Notes: generated by a model not told the origin, from the sequence alone. A DNA stretch of 64,000 bases from Massilia sp. WG5 (GCF_001412595.2 NZ_CP012640.2:1054001-1118000), one strand, 5' to 3'; counted from the first letter of the stretch, positions 35,766 through 46,152 are shown. Made by a program: numbers and translations.

Positions 35766-36209
35766 ATGTTTAATAAGGCAACTAAAAAACTGGTTTTCGG
35801 TGCTTTCCTGATTTTTCCAATGCTCGCCAGCGCCGCAACCCAAGCCGTCGAGGTCTACAAGACAGCCACCTGCGGCTGCTGTGAAGAGTGGGTCAAGCAT
35901 CTGCAAGCCAAGGGATTCAAGGTCAATGCGCACAATGTCGCCAACCCGTCCGACACGCGCGAGAAAATGGGTATTCCCGACCGGCTCGGTTCATGCCACA
36001 CCGCGGTCGTCGGCGGCTATGCGCTCGAGGGACACGTACCTGCCGCCGAGATCAAGCGCCTCCTCACTGAGAAGCCCAAGGCGAAAGGTTTGGCTGTGCC
36101 TGCCATGCCGCCCGGCTCCCCGGGGATGGAGGGGCTGACGCACATGCCGTACGATGTGCTGCTGGTCCGCAATGACGGGAGTACAGTAGTCTACAAGCAC
36201 TACAAGTAA
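35766..36209 (+). CDS. DUF411 periplasmic metal-binding protein
   Basis: A 147-residue exported protein: signal LVFGAFLIFPMLASAATQ and a thioredoxin-like DUF411 domain with VYKTATCGCCEEW (Cys-Gly-Cys-Cys), GSCHTAVVGGYALEGHVPAAEI and a Met-containing PAMPPGSPGME loop. DUF411 proteins are often linked with copper export and probably bind Cu(I). I chose the ATG at 35766. It lies upstream of, and convergent with, the P-type ATPase gene. Confidence 0.9.
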   Translation: MFNKATKKLVFGAFLIFPMLASAATQAVEVYKTATCGCCEEWVKHLQAKGFKVNAHNVANPSDTREKMGIPDRLGSCHTAVVGGYALEGHVPAAEIKRLLTEKPKAKGLAVPAMPPGSPGMEGLTHMPYDVLLVRNDGSTVVYKHYK

Positions 36210-36404
36210 GCAATCGAATCAATCTCGCCATTCTTCAAGCGTTCAGGTGAAGCCTTTCGCAACAGGGAGCGAGCGAAGTGCCAATTTTCTGCTTGCCTCA
36301 AGCACAGGACCGAGGCCGCAATCGTTCCTGACACTGGCGAGCACGGCAATCATGCGGTCGGCCGGACGGTGTCATGAGTGGTCAATGAGGATTCCGCTTG
36401 AAGG

Positions 36405-38780
36405 CTACTTCCCTGTGCCCCGTAGCCGAAGCGCGTTGGTGATGACAGATACGGAGCTCAGACTCATCGCCAGCGCCGCAATCATCGGTGACAGGAGCCG
36501 ACCCGAGAACGGATAAAGTAGTCCCGCGGCCAGCGGGATTCCGAGTGCGTTGTAGACAAAGGCAAAGCCGAGGTTCTGCCGCATATTGCGCACCGTTTCC
36601 AGCGACAGCAGGCGCGCCCGCGCAATGCCGCGCAGGTCGCCCTTGACCAGGGTAACGTGTGCCGAGTTGATAGCGACATCGGTGCCGGTCCCCATCGCGA
36701 TGCCGACATTGGCTTTGGCCAGCGCCGGGGAGTCATTGATACCGTCACCGGCCATCGCCACCGTCTTGCCTTGCGCCTGCAGGCGTTCGACCAATGCCAG
36801 CTTGTCCTGCGGCTTGACCTCGCCATAGACCTCCGCGATGCCGAGCTTTGCACCGACCGATTTCGCGGTGGTGAGACCGTCGCCGGTCGCCATCACGACC
36901 GTGATGCCGGCCTCCTTCAATGTAGCTAACGCTTCCGGGGTGGTCTGCTTGACCGGGTCGGATACCGCGACAAGGCCCAGGAGCTGGCGGTCGGCTGCCA
37001 GGTACATGACACTTGCGCCTTCGAGACGCAAGCTTTCCGCCTGTCTTGCAAGCGGCTTCCAGTCGACCTTTTCCATATCCATGAGTGCGGTGTTGCCAAG
37101 GGCAATATGCTTGCCATCGACGATGCCGCGCACACCGATACCGCTGGACGACTCGAAGGTCTCGGGCTTGGCCAGGGGCAGACCGCGGCTGCGCGCCTCG
37201 GCGACGATCGCGTGGGCCAGCGGGTGCTCGCTGCCCTGGTCGATACTGGCGGCAACTCGCAATACTTCCTGTTCGCTCCCACCCGCCGCCGCCGCGGCAG
37301 CCGAATGGAAGGCGGGCTTGCCTTCGGTGAGGGTACCTGTCTTGTCGACGATCAGGGTATCGATCTTGCGCATACCCTCGATGGCCGCTGCATCGCGGAA
37401 CAGGATCCCCTGCGTGGCGCCACGGCCGGTGGCTGCCATGATGGACATCGGCGTGGCCAGCCCCAGCGCGCACGGACAGGCAATGATCAGTACGGACACG
37501 GCATTGACGAATCCGTACACCCAGCTCGGCTCCGGGCCAAGGAAGCCCCAGCCGAGCAGCGTCAGCAATGCGATAGCCACCACGATCGTCACGAAGTAAC
37601 CGGCAACCACGTCAGCCAGGCGCTGCATCGGCGCACGCGATCGCTGTGCCTGCGCGACCATCTGGACGATCTGCGACAGCATGGTCTGCGCGCCAACCTT
37701 TTCCGACCGGACGATCAGGCTGCCGCTGGAATTGATGGTGGCGCCAATGACCTTGTCGCCCGGACGCTTGGTCACGGGAACCGGCTCGCCGGTCAGCATC
37801 GATTCGTCGACCGCGCTCTCTCCTTCCAGGACGACGCCGTCGACCGGCACCTTTTCACCGGGGCGCACACGCAGCGCATCGCCGACGTGCACATGGGTCA
37901 GCTGGATGTCTTCTTCCGTGCCATCGGCATTGATCCGACGCGCCGCCTTCGGCGCCAGGCCCAACAGCGATTTGATGGCAGCGGATGTCTGTGAGCGGGC
38001 ACGCAGTTCCAGGATCTGGCCCAGTAGGGTCAGCGAAATGATGACGGCGGCCGCTTCGTAGTACACCCCGATGCGCCCGTGCATGAGAAAGGTTTGCGGA
38101 AAGAGGCTGGGCGTAACGGTCGCAACCACGCTGTAGCCGTAGGCTGCGGCGACGCCGAGTCCGATCAGCGTCCACATGTTCGGGCTACGATTCCTGATCG
38201 ATTGCACGCCGCGTGTGAAGAAAGGCCACCCGGCCCACAATACGACCGGAGTGCTCAGCACGAGCTCGATCCAGCTCTGCCTTGGCAAGCCGCCTGCGAA
38301 AATCCGATGCCCTGCCATTGCCAGAACGGTGACGATGACCGTCAAAGGTAGGGTCCACCAGAAACGGCGTTTGAAATCGACCAGTTCCGGGTTTTCCTCT
38401 TCTTCCAGCGACGGCAGCATGGGCTCGAGCGTCATCCCGCAGATCGGGCAGTTGCCGGGCTGCGGCTGCCGGATTTCAGGGTGCATCGGGCAGGTGTAGA
38501 TCGCCCCTTCCGGTGCAGCTGGTGCTGGTTCGGGTTTGCCGCTGTCGACGTACTGCTCGGGTGCCACCCGGAACTTGTCCATGCACTTTGTGCTGCAGAA
38601 GTGGTAGATCTCCCCTGCGTACCGGATTTCCTTGGTGGAGTCGGCGCCAACCTTCATTCCACAGACCGGATCGGTGAAGGGCTTGTCGCCGCCCCCGCCC
38701 TCTTGATGATGGCCGTGGCCGGTTCCATGGTCGTGATGACGTTCGTGTCCGTCGTGATCGTGATGCGACAGGTCGTTCAT
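36405..38780 (-). CDS. Cu/Ag-translocating P1B-type ATPase with YHS and metal-binding N-terminus
   Basis: A 791-residue ATPase. The N-terminus is His-rich ([18 protein letters not shown]), followed by a YHS domain (DPVCGMKV...FCSTKC) and a heavy-metal-binding segment [20 protein letters not shown]; there is no classical HMA domain. The core has TGEP, CPC in [25 protein letters not shown] and [10 protein letters not shown]. This arrangement resembles SilP/CopF-like pumps. It is read from the CueR-type promoter at 39189-39159 after the chaperone gene. Confidence 0.94.
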   Translation of the reverse strand: MNDLSHHDHDGHERHHDHGTGHGHHQEGGGGDKPFTDPVCGMKVGADSTKEIRYAGEIYHFCSTKCMDKFRVAPEQYVDSGKPEPAPAAPEGAIYTCPMHPEIRQPQPGNCPICGMTLEPMLPSLEEEENPELVDFKRRFWWTLPLTVIVTVLAMAGHRIFAGGLPRQSWIELVLSTPVVLWAGWPFFTRGVQSIRNRSPNMWTLIGLGVAAAYGYSVVATVTPSLFPQTFLMHGRIGVYYEAAAVIISLTLLGQILELRARSQTSAAIKSLLGLAPKAARRINADGTEEDIQLTHVHVGDALRVRPGEKVPVDGVVLEGESAVDESMLTGEPVPVTKRPGDKVIGATINSSGSLIVRSEKVGAQTMLSQIVQMVAQAQRSRAPMQRLADVVAGYFVTIVVAIALLTLLGWGFLGPEPSWVYGFVNAVSVLIIACPCALGLATPMSIMAATGRGATQGILFRDAAAIEGMRKIDTLIVDKTGTLTEGKPAFHSAAAAAAGGSEQEVLRVAASIDQGSEHPLAHAIVAEARSRGLPLAKPETFESSSGIGVRGIVDGKHIALGNTALMDMEKVDWKPLARQAESLRLEGASVMYLAADRQLLGLVAVSDPVKQTTPEALATLKEAGITVVMATGDGLTTAKSVGAKLGIAEVYGEVKPQDKLALVERLQAQGKTVAMAGDGINDSPALAKANVGIAMGTGTDVAINSAHVTLVKGDLRGIARARLLSLETVRNMRQNLGFAFVYNALGIPLAAGLLYPFSGRLLSPMIAALAMSLSSVSVITNALRLRGTGK

Positions 38781-38920
38781 ATCGGAACCTTTCCTGGACT
38801 CGTGAATGGCAGTTTACGTTCATTATCGTACGCCCGAAGTTCGCGATCGATCCGGAACCGTCCTGCCTGGACAAACGCACCGTCGGCGTGTGCCGGCCCT
38901 TCTCCGGCACACGCCCTGGT

Positions 38921-39127
38921 TTAGACTTGCGTTGCCTGTGTCGCCGGATACCCAGCAGACGTGATCGCGTGAGCGATCGCATCCGGTGCTTCCGCACTCT
39001 CCACCTTGACCAGACGGTCTTTCAACAGCACCTCAACTTTTGCCTGCGAATCCACTGTCTGGACGGCACGGGTAACCCGGGCGGCACAACCGCCGCAGGA
39101 CATTTTTTCTACCTTGAGCGTGTACAT
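38921..39127 (-). CDS. copZ: Copper chaperone, HMA domain, copy 2
   Basis: A 68-residue HMA protein starting MYTLKVEKMSCGGCAARVTR; Cys at about residues 11 and 14 bind Cu(I). It ends ITSAGYPATQATQV. An AGGAGG site lies just before the ATG at 39127, so the longer frame is rejected. It precedes the ATPase by 140 bases and supplies the metal-transfer domain that the ATPase itself lacks. Confidence 0.92.
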   Translation of the reverse strand: MYTLKVEKMSCGGCAARVTRAVQTVDSQAKVEVLLKDRLVKVESAEAPDAIAHAITSAGYPATQATQV

Positions 39128-39158
39128 CGCGTACCTCCTGTTTGATTGCTCTGACGGT

Positions 39159-39189
39159 ACTCTAGCCCTTCCCACTATTGGAAGGTCAA
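39159..39189 (-). promoter_or_regulatory. CueR-type promoter of chaperone-ATPase unit
   Basis: Minus strand: TTGACC (39189-39184), 19-bp spacer TTCCAATAGTGGGAAGGGC, TAGAGT (39164-39159). The CCTTCC...GGAAGG dyad is a near-perfect CueR operator, 31 bases before the chaperone ATG. Confidence 0.9.
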
Positions 39190-39298
39190 GCCTTGTCTGT
39201 GGCGATGTGGGGTAAGCAATTCATGACCAGCCAGATGGCGATTGCCGACAGCTGAAGAGGCGGCTACACTTATCTTTCCATAAAGATATGTGCAGCGT

Positions 39299-40588
39299 AT
39301 GAACTCTTTTTCAGCGGCAGTTGTCACCGGCAGCCTGTCCGATCTTATTTCCCAGTACAAGCAGGACGCCGAGTCAGTCTACAACACCTGGTTTATCGGC
39401 AGCGACGAGCGCATGAAGGCCTTCCGGTCGATCCGGCGCGGCGTGGGCCACACGGTCAAGGCGATCTCCGATGGCACTTTCGGGAACGATTTCCGGGGCT
39501 CGCCTCTTGAAGACGTGCTGTACGCAATCACCGAGCAGAAGCAGATGTTCGAAGGCGCAGCCCATCCGTTCTACTGGAAGCCCAAGCTGCGCATTCCCGA
39601 CATCTATGAGAGCGAAGCGAACCAGCGCAAGTTCGGCAGCTTCCTGTCGGCCTGCCTGAACGCGACGCGAGAGGAACAGCTGCTTGCCGAGATGAGCCGG
39701 CTCGCCGAAGCGGGCATCAAGGGGCTCGGCCCCGCGGCGGCCACGATCCTCTACTTTCTCCACCCTACTCTGGTTCCGCCCTTCAACACGGCGATCATCA
39801 ACGGGTTCAACGCGCTGTTTGGCACAAAGCTCAAGCTGGGCTGCTGGCACAGCTACCTGGCCATGCGGGAATCGATCGTCCAGGCCAATAATCAGCACCG
39901 TTCCTTGCTGTCGAAGGACCTGGGTGCATTTGCCGGGCTCCTGTTCGAGATAGGTTCCGGACGAATCACCACGACCGGCAACGCCGACGCTACCTTGGCC
40001 GCACTGCAGGAAAAAGCCGCCAAGGCCAACAAGCGCCGGCACAAACAGGTCCTCGCCGACCAGGCTGGCGCCACCGAACATACCCGAATACAGCATCTTC
40101 TGATCCGCCTCGGTCGCGCCCTGAAGTATCGCGTCCATGTCGCTCGCAACGACCGCCACCGTTCCTTTGCGGGCGAGGCATTCACCCTGGCGACCACCGA
40201 CAAGCTGCCAGACATCGGCGCCCCAGACGACGTCATGAATACGATCGGTCTGATCGACGTGTTGTGGCTGAGTGAGGATGGCAAACACATCGTTTGCGCC
40301 TTCGAAATCGAAAAGAGTACATCGATCTACTCGGGCATCCTGAGGATGAAGGATCTGGCGCAGTCACTGCCACAGCAGGCGTGCCACTACTATATCGTTG
40401 CGCCCGACAGCCGCGAACAAGAGGTGCTTGCCCAGATCAGCCGGCCATCTTTCAAGCAGGAAGCCGGCGATGTGCCGGTGATGTACATTCCCTTCGGCCT
40501 GCTCGACCAGCACTGTGAAGCCCTCTGCATGTTTGGCAGCGATCTGCACGTGTTGCGGAAGATTGCCCGCGGCCGGGCTGTCGTTTGA
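39299..40588 (+). CDS. Putative PD-(D/E)XK nuclease with HhH-like N-terminal domain
   Basis: A 429-residue soluble protein (ATG 39299; a GTG lies three codons upstream). The middle segment IKGLGPAAATILYFLHP...NTAIINGF resembles a helix-hairpin-helix glycosylase-like fold. The C-terminal third has LIDVLWLSEDGKHIVCAFEI then EKSTSIYSGILRMKDL and HYYIVAPDSREQEVL, the Asp...Glu-x-Glu/Lys pattern of PD-(D/E)XK nucleases. It is unrelated to its metal neighbours, stands alone, and is separated from the next operon by a strong hairpin. Restriction or other defence is plausible; no methylase is present. Confidence 0.6.
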   Translation: MNSFSAAVVTGSLSDLISQYKQDAESVYNTWFIGSDERMKAFRSIRRGVGHTVKAISDGTFGNDFRGSPLEDVLYAITEQKQMFEGAAHPFYWKPKLRIPDIYESEANQRKFGSFLSACLNATREEQLLAEMSRLAEAGIKGLGPAAATILYFLHPTLVPPFNTAIINGFNALFGTKLKLGCWHSYLAMRESIVQANNQHRSLLSKDLGAFAGLLFEIGSGRITTTGNADATLAALQEKAAKANKRRHKQVLADQAGATEHTRIQHLLIRLGRALKYRVHVARNDRHRSFAGEAFTLATTDKLPDIGAPDDVMNTIGLIDVLWLSEDGKHIVCAFEIEKSTSIYSGILRMKDLAQSLPQQACHYYIVAPDSREQEVLAQISRPSFKQEAGDVPVMYIPFGLLDQHCEALCMFGSDLHVLRKIARGRAVV

Positions 40589-40625
40589 CCCAACATGGCG
40601 TTCCAGATTTGCACGGTCTGCCAGC

Positions 40626-40669
40626 GATAACCTCAAGAGGCGTTGCTTCCTATGCCTCTTGAGGTTATC
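40626..40669. terminator. Bidirectional hairpin between convergent genes
   Basis: Perfect 16-bp arms GATAACCTCAAGAGGC (40626-40641) and GCCTCTTGAGGTTATC (40654-40669) with a 12-base loop. It overlaps the stop codon of the minus-strand fusion gene and follows the nuclease gene, so it likely ends both transcripts. Confidence 0.85.
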
Positions 40670-42467
40670 AAATCTTGAAGTCGTCGTAGGCGATGTTCGT
40701 GTCGTCCACAGCAAGACTGCGCAGCATTGCGCGGGTTGCTTCCAGCATCGCCGGCGGGCCACAGACATAAAACTCGAGGGAAGAGATGTCGGGGTGCTTA
40801 CGCAGGAGGCCATCCAGTACCGCCTCATGCACAAACCTTGGCACTCCAACCGGGCCGCCCTCCTCTGACAGCACGAGGTGCCAGTGGAAGTTGGGATGTA
40901 ACGCCGCGAACCCGCGCATCTCGTCCACGTAGGGAGCGTCACGCAGGGTACGGGCGCCATACCAGAAATGCAGCGGCTCGCTCGCGTTGTTCGCAAGAAG
41001 CTCATGAATCATCGCACGCAGCGGCGCCATTCCGGCGCCACCACCGATAAACACTTTCTCCCTTCCACCGGGCTTCAATGCGAAGTCGCCAAACGGACCG
41101 CTGAACCGCACCGCATCGCCGACCTTTAGCGTATACATGTATCCCGATCCCCTGCCCGGCCGTGCCCCTGGCATGAAACGGACAAGAAAGGTCAGCTGCC
41201 CGTCCACCCGCTCCACCGGAACCGCGATCGAGTACGAGCGCCGTAAAGCCGCGCTGCTCGAAAGTTCGGTCAGCGGCCCTGCAGCATTCCAATCCGCACG
41301 ATGGTCAGGCGGAACATCGACGTGGCTCGCCTCACGCACGTAGGCCGGCACATGCACCTGGACATAGGCTCCTGAACGACACTCGAACGGAGCGTCGGGA
41401 CGTATCGTTATCTCGCGCAGGAATGGCGTAACGGGCTTCACGCCGGTCACCACACCTGCCCGCTCCGACGATAACGTCAAGGTGTCTCCGACATCGATAT
41501 CGAGGTTTCGTTTCACGGAAAGACCGCAGGCCAGCCTGAAGCCGGCGTCGAGCTTCTGGGAGGACAGCAGGGCCCTGTCGGCACTGGTCGGTTCCGGAGC
41601 CTTGCCAACACAGCGGACTTCACAAAGCCCACAGCTCTGGCCACCACCGCAGTTCGACGGAAGCTGGAGGCCGGAGCGGGCCAGCGCAAGAAAGACGGTG
41701 TCGCCCTGCGCCGCATCGATAGAACGCTGCTTCGCCCCCTGCTTGTCGACCAGGTTCACGATACCGCCGCCGCGCCAGCGGCGCGGGACGAACTCCGCGA
41801 GGCGGACGCTGGCGAGCAACAGCCAGACACCGGTCAGTGCCATCCATAACCCGCCGATCGCACTGGACACGAGCAAGGGATTGTTGAAGTTGGTCCGCTC
41901 GCTGTAGTCCATGATGTGGAGCATCCAGAACAGGTCGAACAGACGCCATGTGCTGTTCCTGTGTTCGAGCACCGCGCCCGACACGCTGGATACGTACACA
42001 GAGGTTTCGTCCGCATCGTCGAAGTCCACGCGCCAGACAGCTTCCTTGTGAGCGCGTGTTTCGAGCGTGAAGCTCAGCAGGCGCGGCGTGCCGGCGTTAC
42101 CGGGCCCGGAATACGAAGCGTGAGCGATCTGCGCGGCAACGCCAGCGTTGATCGCAACGGGCCCTCCGTCCATCGCATTCACCAGCCAGCTGCGCTTGTC
42201 GTTCTGCAACCGGTATACCGGCCGCCCGAGCAGCCATCCCGACGCGATCGCCATAACGTTATCCGAACTGGCGGCCAGAACGGCGTCCGCAGTCAGCACG
42301 CCACGCGGCCATTCGGGCGGTAGCGGCGGCTTGACACGGAATTCGCGACCATTCACCTTGTTTGCGTCGAGCAGGCTCATGACGACACCGCTCGACATCC
42401 ACAGGACGAACTGGATCGCCAGAATCAAGCCCACCCATTTATGGAGACGTCGCATCCAGGGACTCAT
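40668..42467 (-). CDS. PepSY-TM protein fused to NqrF-like 2Fe-2S/FAD reductase
   Basis: A 599-residue inner-membrane protein. Residues 1-240 are a PepSY-associated TM module (MRRLHKWVGLILAIQFVLWM, FWMLHIMDYSERTNFNNPLL). From about 255 a plant-type ferredoxin domain has CGGGQSCGLCEVRC and a later Cys; then a ferredoxin reductase with FAD motif RRSYSIAVP, NAD motif FIGGGAGMAPLRAMI and the end YVCGPPAMLEATRAMLRS...YDDF as in NqrF. It could pass electrons from NAD(P)H across the membrane to reduce metal chelates brought in by the TonB receptor. It overlaps the upstream PepSY gene by four bases. Confidence 0.9.
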   Translation of the reverse strand: MSPWMRRLHKWVGLILAIQFVLWMSSGVVMSLLDANKVNGREFRVKPPLPPEWPRGVLTADAVLAASSDNVMAIASGWLLGRPVYRLQNDKRSWLVNAMDGGPVAINAGVAAQIAHASYSGPGNAGTPRLLSFTLETRAHKEAVWRVDFDDADETSVYVSSVSGAVLEHRNSTWRLFDLFWMLHIMDYSERTNFNNPLLVSSAIGGLWMALTGVWLLLASVRLAEFVPRRWRGGGIVNLVDKQGAKQRSIDAAQGDTVFLALARSGLQLPSNCGGGQSCGLCEVRCVGKAPEPTSADRALLSSQKLDAGFRLACGLSVKRNLDIDVGDTLTLSSERAGVVTGVKPVTPFLREITIRPDAPFECRSGAYVQVHVPAYVREASHVDVPPDHRADWNAAGPLTELSSSAALRRSYSIAVPVERVDGQLTFLVRFMPGARPGRGSGYMYTLKVGDAVRFSGPFGDFALKPGGREKVFIGGGAGMAPLRAMIHELLANNASEPLHFWYGARTLRDAPYVDEMRGFAALHPNFHWHLVLSEEGGPVGVPRFVHEAVLDGLLRKHPDISSLEFYVCGPPAMLEATRAMLRSLAVDDTNIAYDDFKI

Positions 42468-43156
42468 GCTTGCCTCCGACGATTGAAACTATAGATGAGC
42501 AGCCAGGCTCCACTGAGGGCGAATACCAGACCGGATATCGCGGCCACGCGCAGCAGCATGTTGTTCACGTTCTCGCGCTCCTCGTAGTCCATGATATGGA
42601 ACATCCAGAGGAAGTCGAACCACCTCCAGAGTTCGTGGCGCCTTGCAACCAGGTCGCCGGTATATGGCGAGAAATACAATGTCGTCCGGCCCGGCTCGTC
42701 ATAGTGAACGGCCCATAAAGGCACCGGCCGCGAACCAACCTCCCGCGGCGCCTTCGTTATCCATTCAACGCCACGGATACTGCCTTCACCCGCATAGGCT
42801 GCGTCGGCAAGAGCGACGATGTCCTGGCGATCGAGTGGGCTGATCTTTGCCCCGGTCGTCGCATCCACCAGTGTAGCCTGCGTCCCCTGCTTGATTTCAT
42901 AGACCTCTTTTCCAAGCAGGCTCTTTATCCGGATGGCAGTGATGGCTGGATAACGCTCATGCAGGTGCGCCTGCGTGATGCGAGTGTTGGTAGGATTCAG
43001 TCGTTCGGTCGGGACATGGGCCAGATGGTCGCCATGGATGACCTCCAGCGGCACCACGACCATATAGAGGCCGCTGATCATCCAGAGCAGCGCCTGCACG
43101 CCGATGACGAGCCCGATCCATTTGTGGGCGCGCCGCACCCAGAAAGCTAATTGCAT
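42464..43156 (-). CDS. PepSY-associated TM protein
   Basis: A 230-residue inner-membrane protein with the same architecture as the N-terminal part of the next gene: FWVRRAHKWIGLVIGVQALL, a periplasmic PepSY-like region (ERYPAITAIRIKSLLGKEVY) and FLWMFHIMDYEERENVNNMLL before the last helix. The two probably form a pair. The His residues of AHKW and FHIMDY may bind haem, as proposed for related iron-uptake reductases. Second gene after the TonB receptor, 89 bases downstream. Confidence 0.88.
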   Translation of the reverse strand: MQLAFWVRRAHKWIGLVIGVQALLWMISGLYMVVVPLEVIHGDHLAHVPTERLNPTNTRITQAHLHERYPAITAIRIKSLLGKEVYEIKQGTQATLVDATTGAKISPLDRQDIVALADAAYAGEGSIRGVEWITKAPREVGSRPVPLWAVHYDEPGRTTLYFSPYTGDLVARRHELWRWFDFLWMFHIMDYEERENVNNMLLRVAAISGLVFALSGAWLLIYSFNRRRQA

Positions 43157-43245
43157 AGTTGTCGTTAATGATGTGAATTACCCGGTGCCGGACCGGTCGC
43201 TCGCGCGGAAAGACTGGTGGAAAGACCAGTTCGGCACCATCGGAC

Positions 43246-45954
43246 TTAGAACTTGTAGCCTAGGCGAACATGCCAACGGCGACCGAGCAAGTCATAGGTC
43301 ATTGTATCGGTGTTGCCGTCTGTCCAGCTCTGGATGTAGGGCGCGCCTTTGTCGAACAAGTTATCGACGCCGAAGGAGACAGTCATCGCCTTGTTGAACG
43401 CATACTTCACGCTCGCATTGTGATACGCGATGCCCGGTGCACGCGAGCCGATGTCAGCCGGTGCGGCGTTGATGTCGTCCGCGGAACCGATGTACTGGAC
43501 CGTCCAGGAACCCGACCATGGCCCGTTGGACGTCGTCAGCGAAGCAGTCGACCTCCACTTGGCGTAGCTACCCCGGCCGCCCGTGATCTTGCCCGCGTAT
43601 TCGATCGTCTCCCCTCCCGGGAATGGCTGCACGTCGAACCGGTTGAGGCGCGAGACGTCCGCAACGAATGACGAGGCCCACCCGAACACATTGAAGTCGA
43701 CCAAAGCGCCAAAGTCCAGCCCACTCACCCGCTGTGTTGCGGCGTTTTCCGGTTGCGACGAAAGGAAGTTGATTTCTCCGGTGCGCGGATCGCGCGTGAA
43801 GCTCGAAGGACCGCAGAAGATGTGGCTCAACCCCGTCGAGTTGTAGCAAACCGCCAGCTTGGTCGAACCCGGAACCGTCTCGATCGCGTTATCGATCCGG
43901 ATGTTGAAGTAGTCGAGGGTCAGCGTCAGCGATTTCGATGGCGTCCACACAGCGCCAACCGTAAAAGTGTCCGCCTCTTCCGGCTTCAAATTGGGGTTGC
44001 CGCCGCCGGTCGTCAGGATCGAGGGGCCAAACTGCTTGAAGCCGGCTGGCACGCCGGAGACCTTGCAGTTCTTGTAGACGTTCGAATTCGGATCGAGCGC
44101 GTTCCAGTTGTTGCACGGATCGGTCGTGGTCAGGTTACCCTCAGAAACGCCCCCAAACAGTTCGGGAACATTCGGGACGCGGAAGGCCGTCGACCTGTTC
44201 GCGCGCATCTTCAGTGCCGGGATCACCTGCCAGTCGAGTCCCAGCTTGTAAGTGGCCTGCGATCCGAACAGGCTGTAGTCGGAATACCGGGCGGCGGCGT
44301 TCGCAGTCAGCGATTGCATCATGGGCAGCTTTGCCACCAGAGGCATGGACAGCTCTGCGAATACCTCCCGCGCGCTGTACTGCCCTGCGATCGGATCCTG
44401 GGCATTCGTGTTCGCTGCCCCCGACACAATCAGACTGTCCGGGTCGCGCCATCCCTGCTCCCGTCGGTATTCGAAGCCAGAGGCGAAGCCCACTGGACCG
44501 GCCGGCAACGAGAACAGTTCACCGCTGATGCTTGCGTTAAAGCTTTTCTGGTCGTTGCCGCCGTTATCACGAGTGGTGAAGTGTATGTATTCCAGGACCG
44601 CCGGGCTAAGGTTTCCATAACCGAGATAATTCCCGCACGGTGCAGCGGTCGGACTCGTTCCGCACGTCGCGGCGTTGAGTGTCGCATCTACACGGTCGAG
44701 GTTGATAATGTTCGTCATGCCATCGACGCCGGTGTTGCGGCCCCAGTTCAGCGAAGCCGACCAATCCCATTTGCCCCCTAGCGCCCCCTTCAGTCCGGCG
44801 ACGATGCGGAACGTGTTCGTCTCCTGGAAGAAGTAGCGCGGCCCCACCTCGGCAACCCTGCGACGCTCCAATGTCAGATCCTGCCCGGTCGGATTCGTCG
44901 GATGGTTGGCGGCAATCGTGATAGGCCGATAGACGCCGATCGCCCCCGGCGTGGCTAACTGCTCGGACTGACGATTGGTAAACATGAGTTCACTGAACAG
45001 GTCAACCTTGTCACTTAACCTCATGTTGCCAAAGGCGCTGACGCCGACGCGCTTTATTGGATTCACCGCGTTTAGGAAGGGATTACTGTTGTAGGCGTGT
45101 TTTGCTGCGCTGTAGGTTTCGTAACCACGTGGATTGCCGTTCGGGTCCTGGTTAAAGTTGATCCGTCGTCCATCTGCCAGACGCGCACGGCCGCCGATGG
45201 TAGAAGAGCTACCGGAACACACCAATTCGCCATCGTCTTCAAACAATGCGCAAGGTGCACGCGAGGCCAGATTGACCGCATCGCTCTCGGAATAGTTCAA
45301 CGAAGCCATCAGGCTTCCGCGCTCGCTGCGTGTACCCCAGACGATATCTGCCGACTTCTCGGCGCCATCACCACGCTCGGTCTTTCCGTACCGGACGGAG
45401 GCCTCCACGCCGTCGATCGCCTTCTTCGTGATGATGTTGACGACGCCCGCAACCGCGTCCGCCCCGTAGATCGCTGAAGCGCCATCTTTCAACACCTCGA
45501 TCCGCTCGATCATCGCAACCGGTATCATGTTCAGGTCGACCGAGCTGTTGGCGCCCGTGCCTCCGGAAACCACCCTGCGCCCATTCAACAGGACCAAGGT
45601 GCGATCGATCCCGAGACCGCGCAGATTGACTTGCGTCGTGCCGTAGCCATTACTGGTCCAGTACGCACTGGTCTGGTTCCCCGCCGTACCTGCGGACGAT
45701 GGCAACCGCTGAAGAAGCGTCTCGATGGAGATTGCTCCGGAGCGTTGGATGGTGTCTGCATCGATCACGGTGACCGGCCCGACGCCTGAGACCTGTTCCT
45801 GTCGAAGGTTGATGCGACTGCCAGTGATCTGGACCCGCTGCATGTCTGCCGCTTGCGTGTTGTCGCCAGTGGCCGGCTGCTGTGCGTGAGCGCCGGGTTG
45901 CAGGGCCATTAATGCGAGCACCGCTGTCGTTGTTGGGATGTACTTGTGAACCAT
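43246..45954 (-). CDS. TonB-dependent outer-membrane receptor
   Basis: A 902-residue receptor: signal VLALMALQPGAHAQQ, plug domain beginning RVQITGSRINLRQEQVSGV with IERIEVLKDGASAIYGADAV, then a 22-strand barrel ending HVRLGYKF with the terminal Phe. The plug signature and length resemble receptors annotated for peptides, polymers or siderophores. Linked PepSY reductase genes suggest a metal chelate as substrate, possibly copper or iron. The His/Cys-rich leader gene lies 198 bases upstream on the same strand. Confidence 0.93.
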   Translation of the reverse strand: MVHKYIPTTTAVLALMALQPGAHAQQPATGDNTQAADMQRVQITGSRINLRQEQVSGVGPVTVIDADTIQRSGAISIETLLQRLPSSAGTAGNQTSAYWTSNGYGTTQVNLRGLGIDRTLVLLNGRRVVSGGTGANSSVDLNMIPVAMIERIEVLKDGASAIYGADAVAGVVNIITKKAIDGVEASVRYGKTERGDGAEKSADIVWGTRSERGSLMASLNYSESDAVNLASRAPCALFEDDGELVCSGSSSTIGGRARLADGRRINFNQDPNGNPRGYETYSAAKHAYNSNPFLNAVNPIKRVGVSAFGNMRLSDKVDLFSELMFTNRQSEQLATPGAIGVYRPITIAANHPTNPTGQDLTLERRRVAEVGPRYFFQETNTFRIVAGLKGALGGKWDWSASLNWGRNTGVDGMTNIINLDRVDATLNAATCGTSPTAAPCGNYLGYGNLSPAVLEYIHFTTRDNGGNDQKSFNASISGELFSLPAGPVGFASGFEYRREQGWRDPDSLIVSGAANTNAQDPIAGQYSAREVFAELSMPLVAKLPMMQSLTANAAARYSDYSLFGSQATYKLGLDWQVIPALKMRANRSTAFRVPNVPELFGGVSEGNLTTTDPCNNWNALDPNSNVYKNCKVSGVPAGFKQFGPSILTTGGGNPNLKPEEADTFTVGAVWTPSKSLTLTLDYFNIRIDNAIETVPGSTKLAVCYNSTGLSHIFCGPSSFTRDPRTGEINFLSSQPENAATQRVSGLDFGALVDFNVFGWASSFVADVSRLNRFDVQPFPGGETIEYAGKITGGRGSYAKWRSTASLTTSNGPWSGSWTVQYIGSADDINAAPADIGSRAPGIAYHNASVKYAFNKAMTVSFGVDNLFDKGAPYIQSWTDGNTDTMTYDLLGRRWHVRLGYKF

Positions 45955-46152
45955 TTACCCTCCAGGTATGTTCTTGTAAGAGCCATGGGACCGAAACCCT
46001 TACAGGTTCAGTCCGCAGAGACGCCGACCACGGGACGGTGTGCCGCAGGACGGCGAATGCAAATGTGTACGTGCCTTTCGGCTGGTTCTGCTACCAGCTT
46101 CCGGCCATGGTGGCGCGCGAGCACAGGCATCGGCACTGGCCGCAGCCGTCAA

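Noticed and set aside
35614..35811. 65-residue frame after the FlgB-like gene
   Set aside because: Starts at the FlgB-like stop, has no domain and runs out of frame into the DUF411 gene; no good ribosome site of its own.
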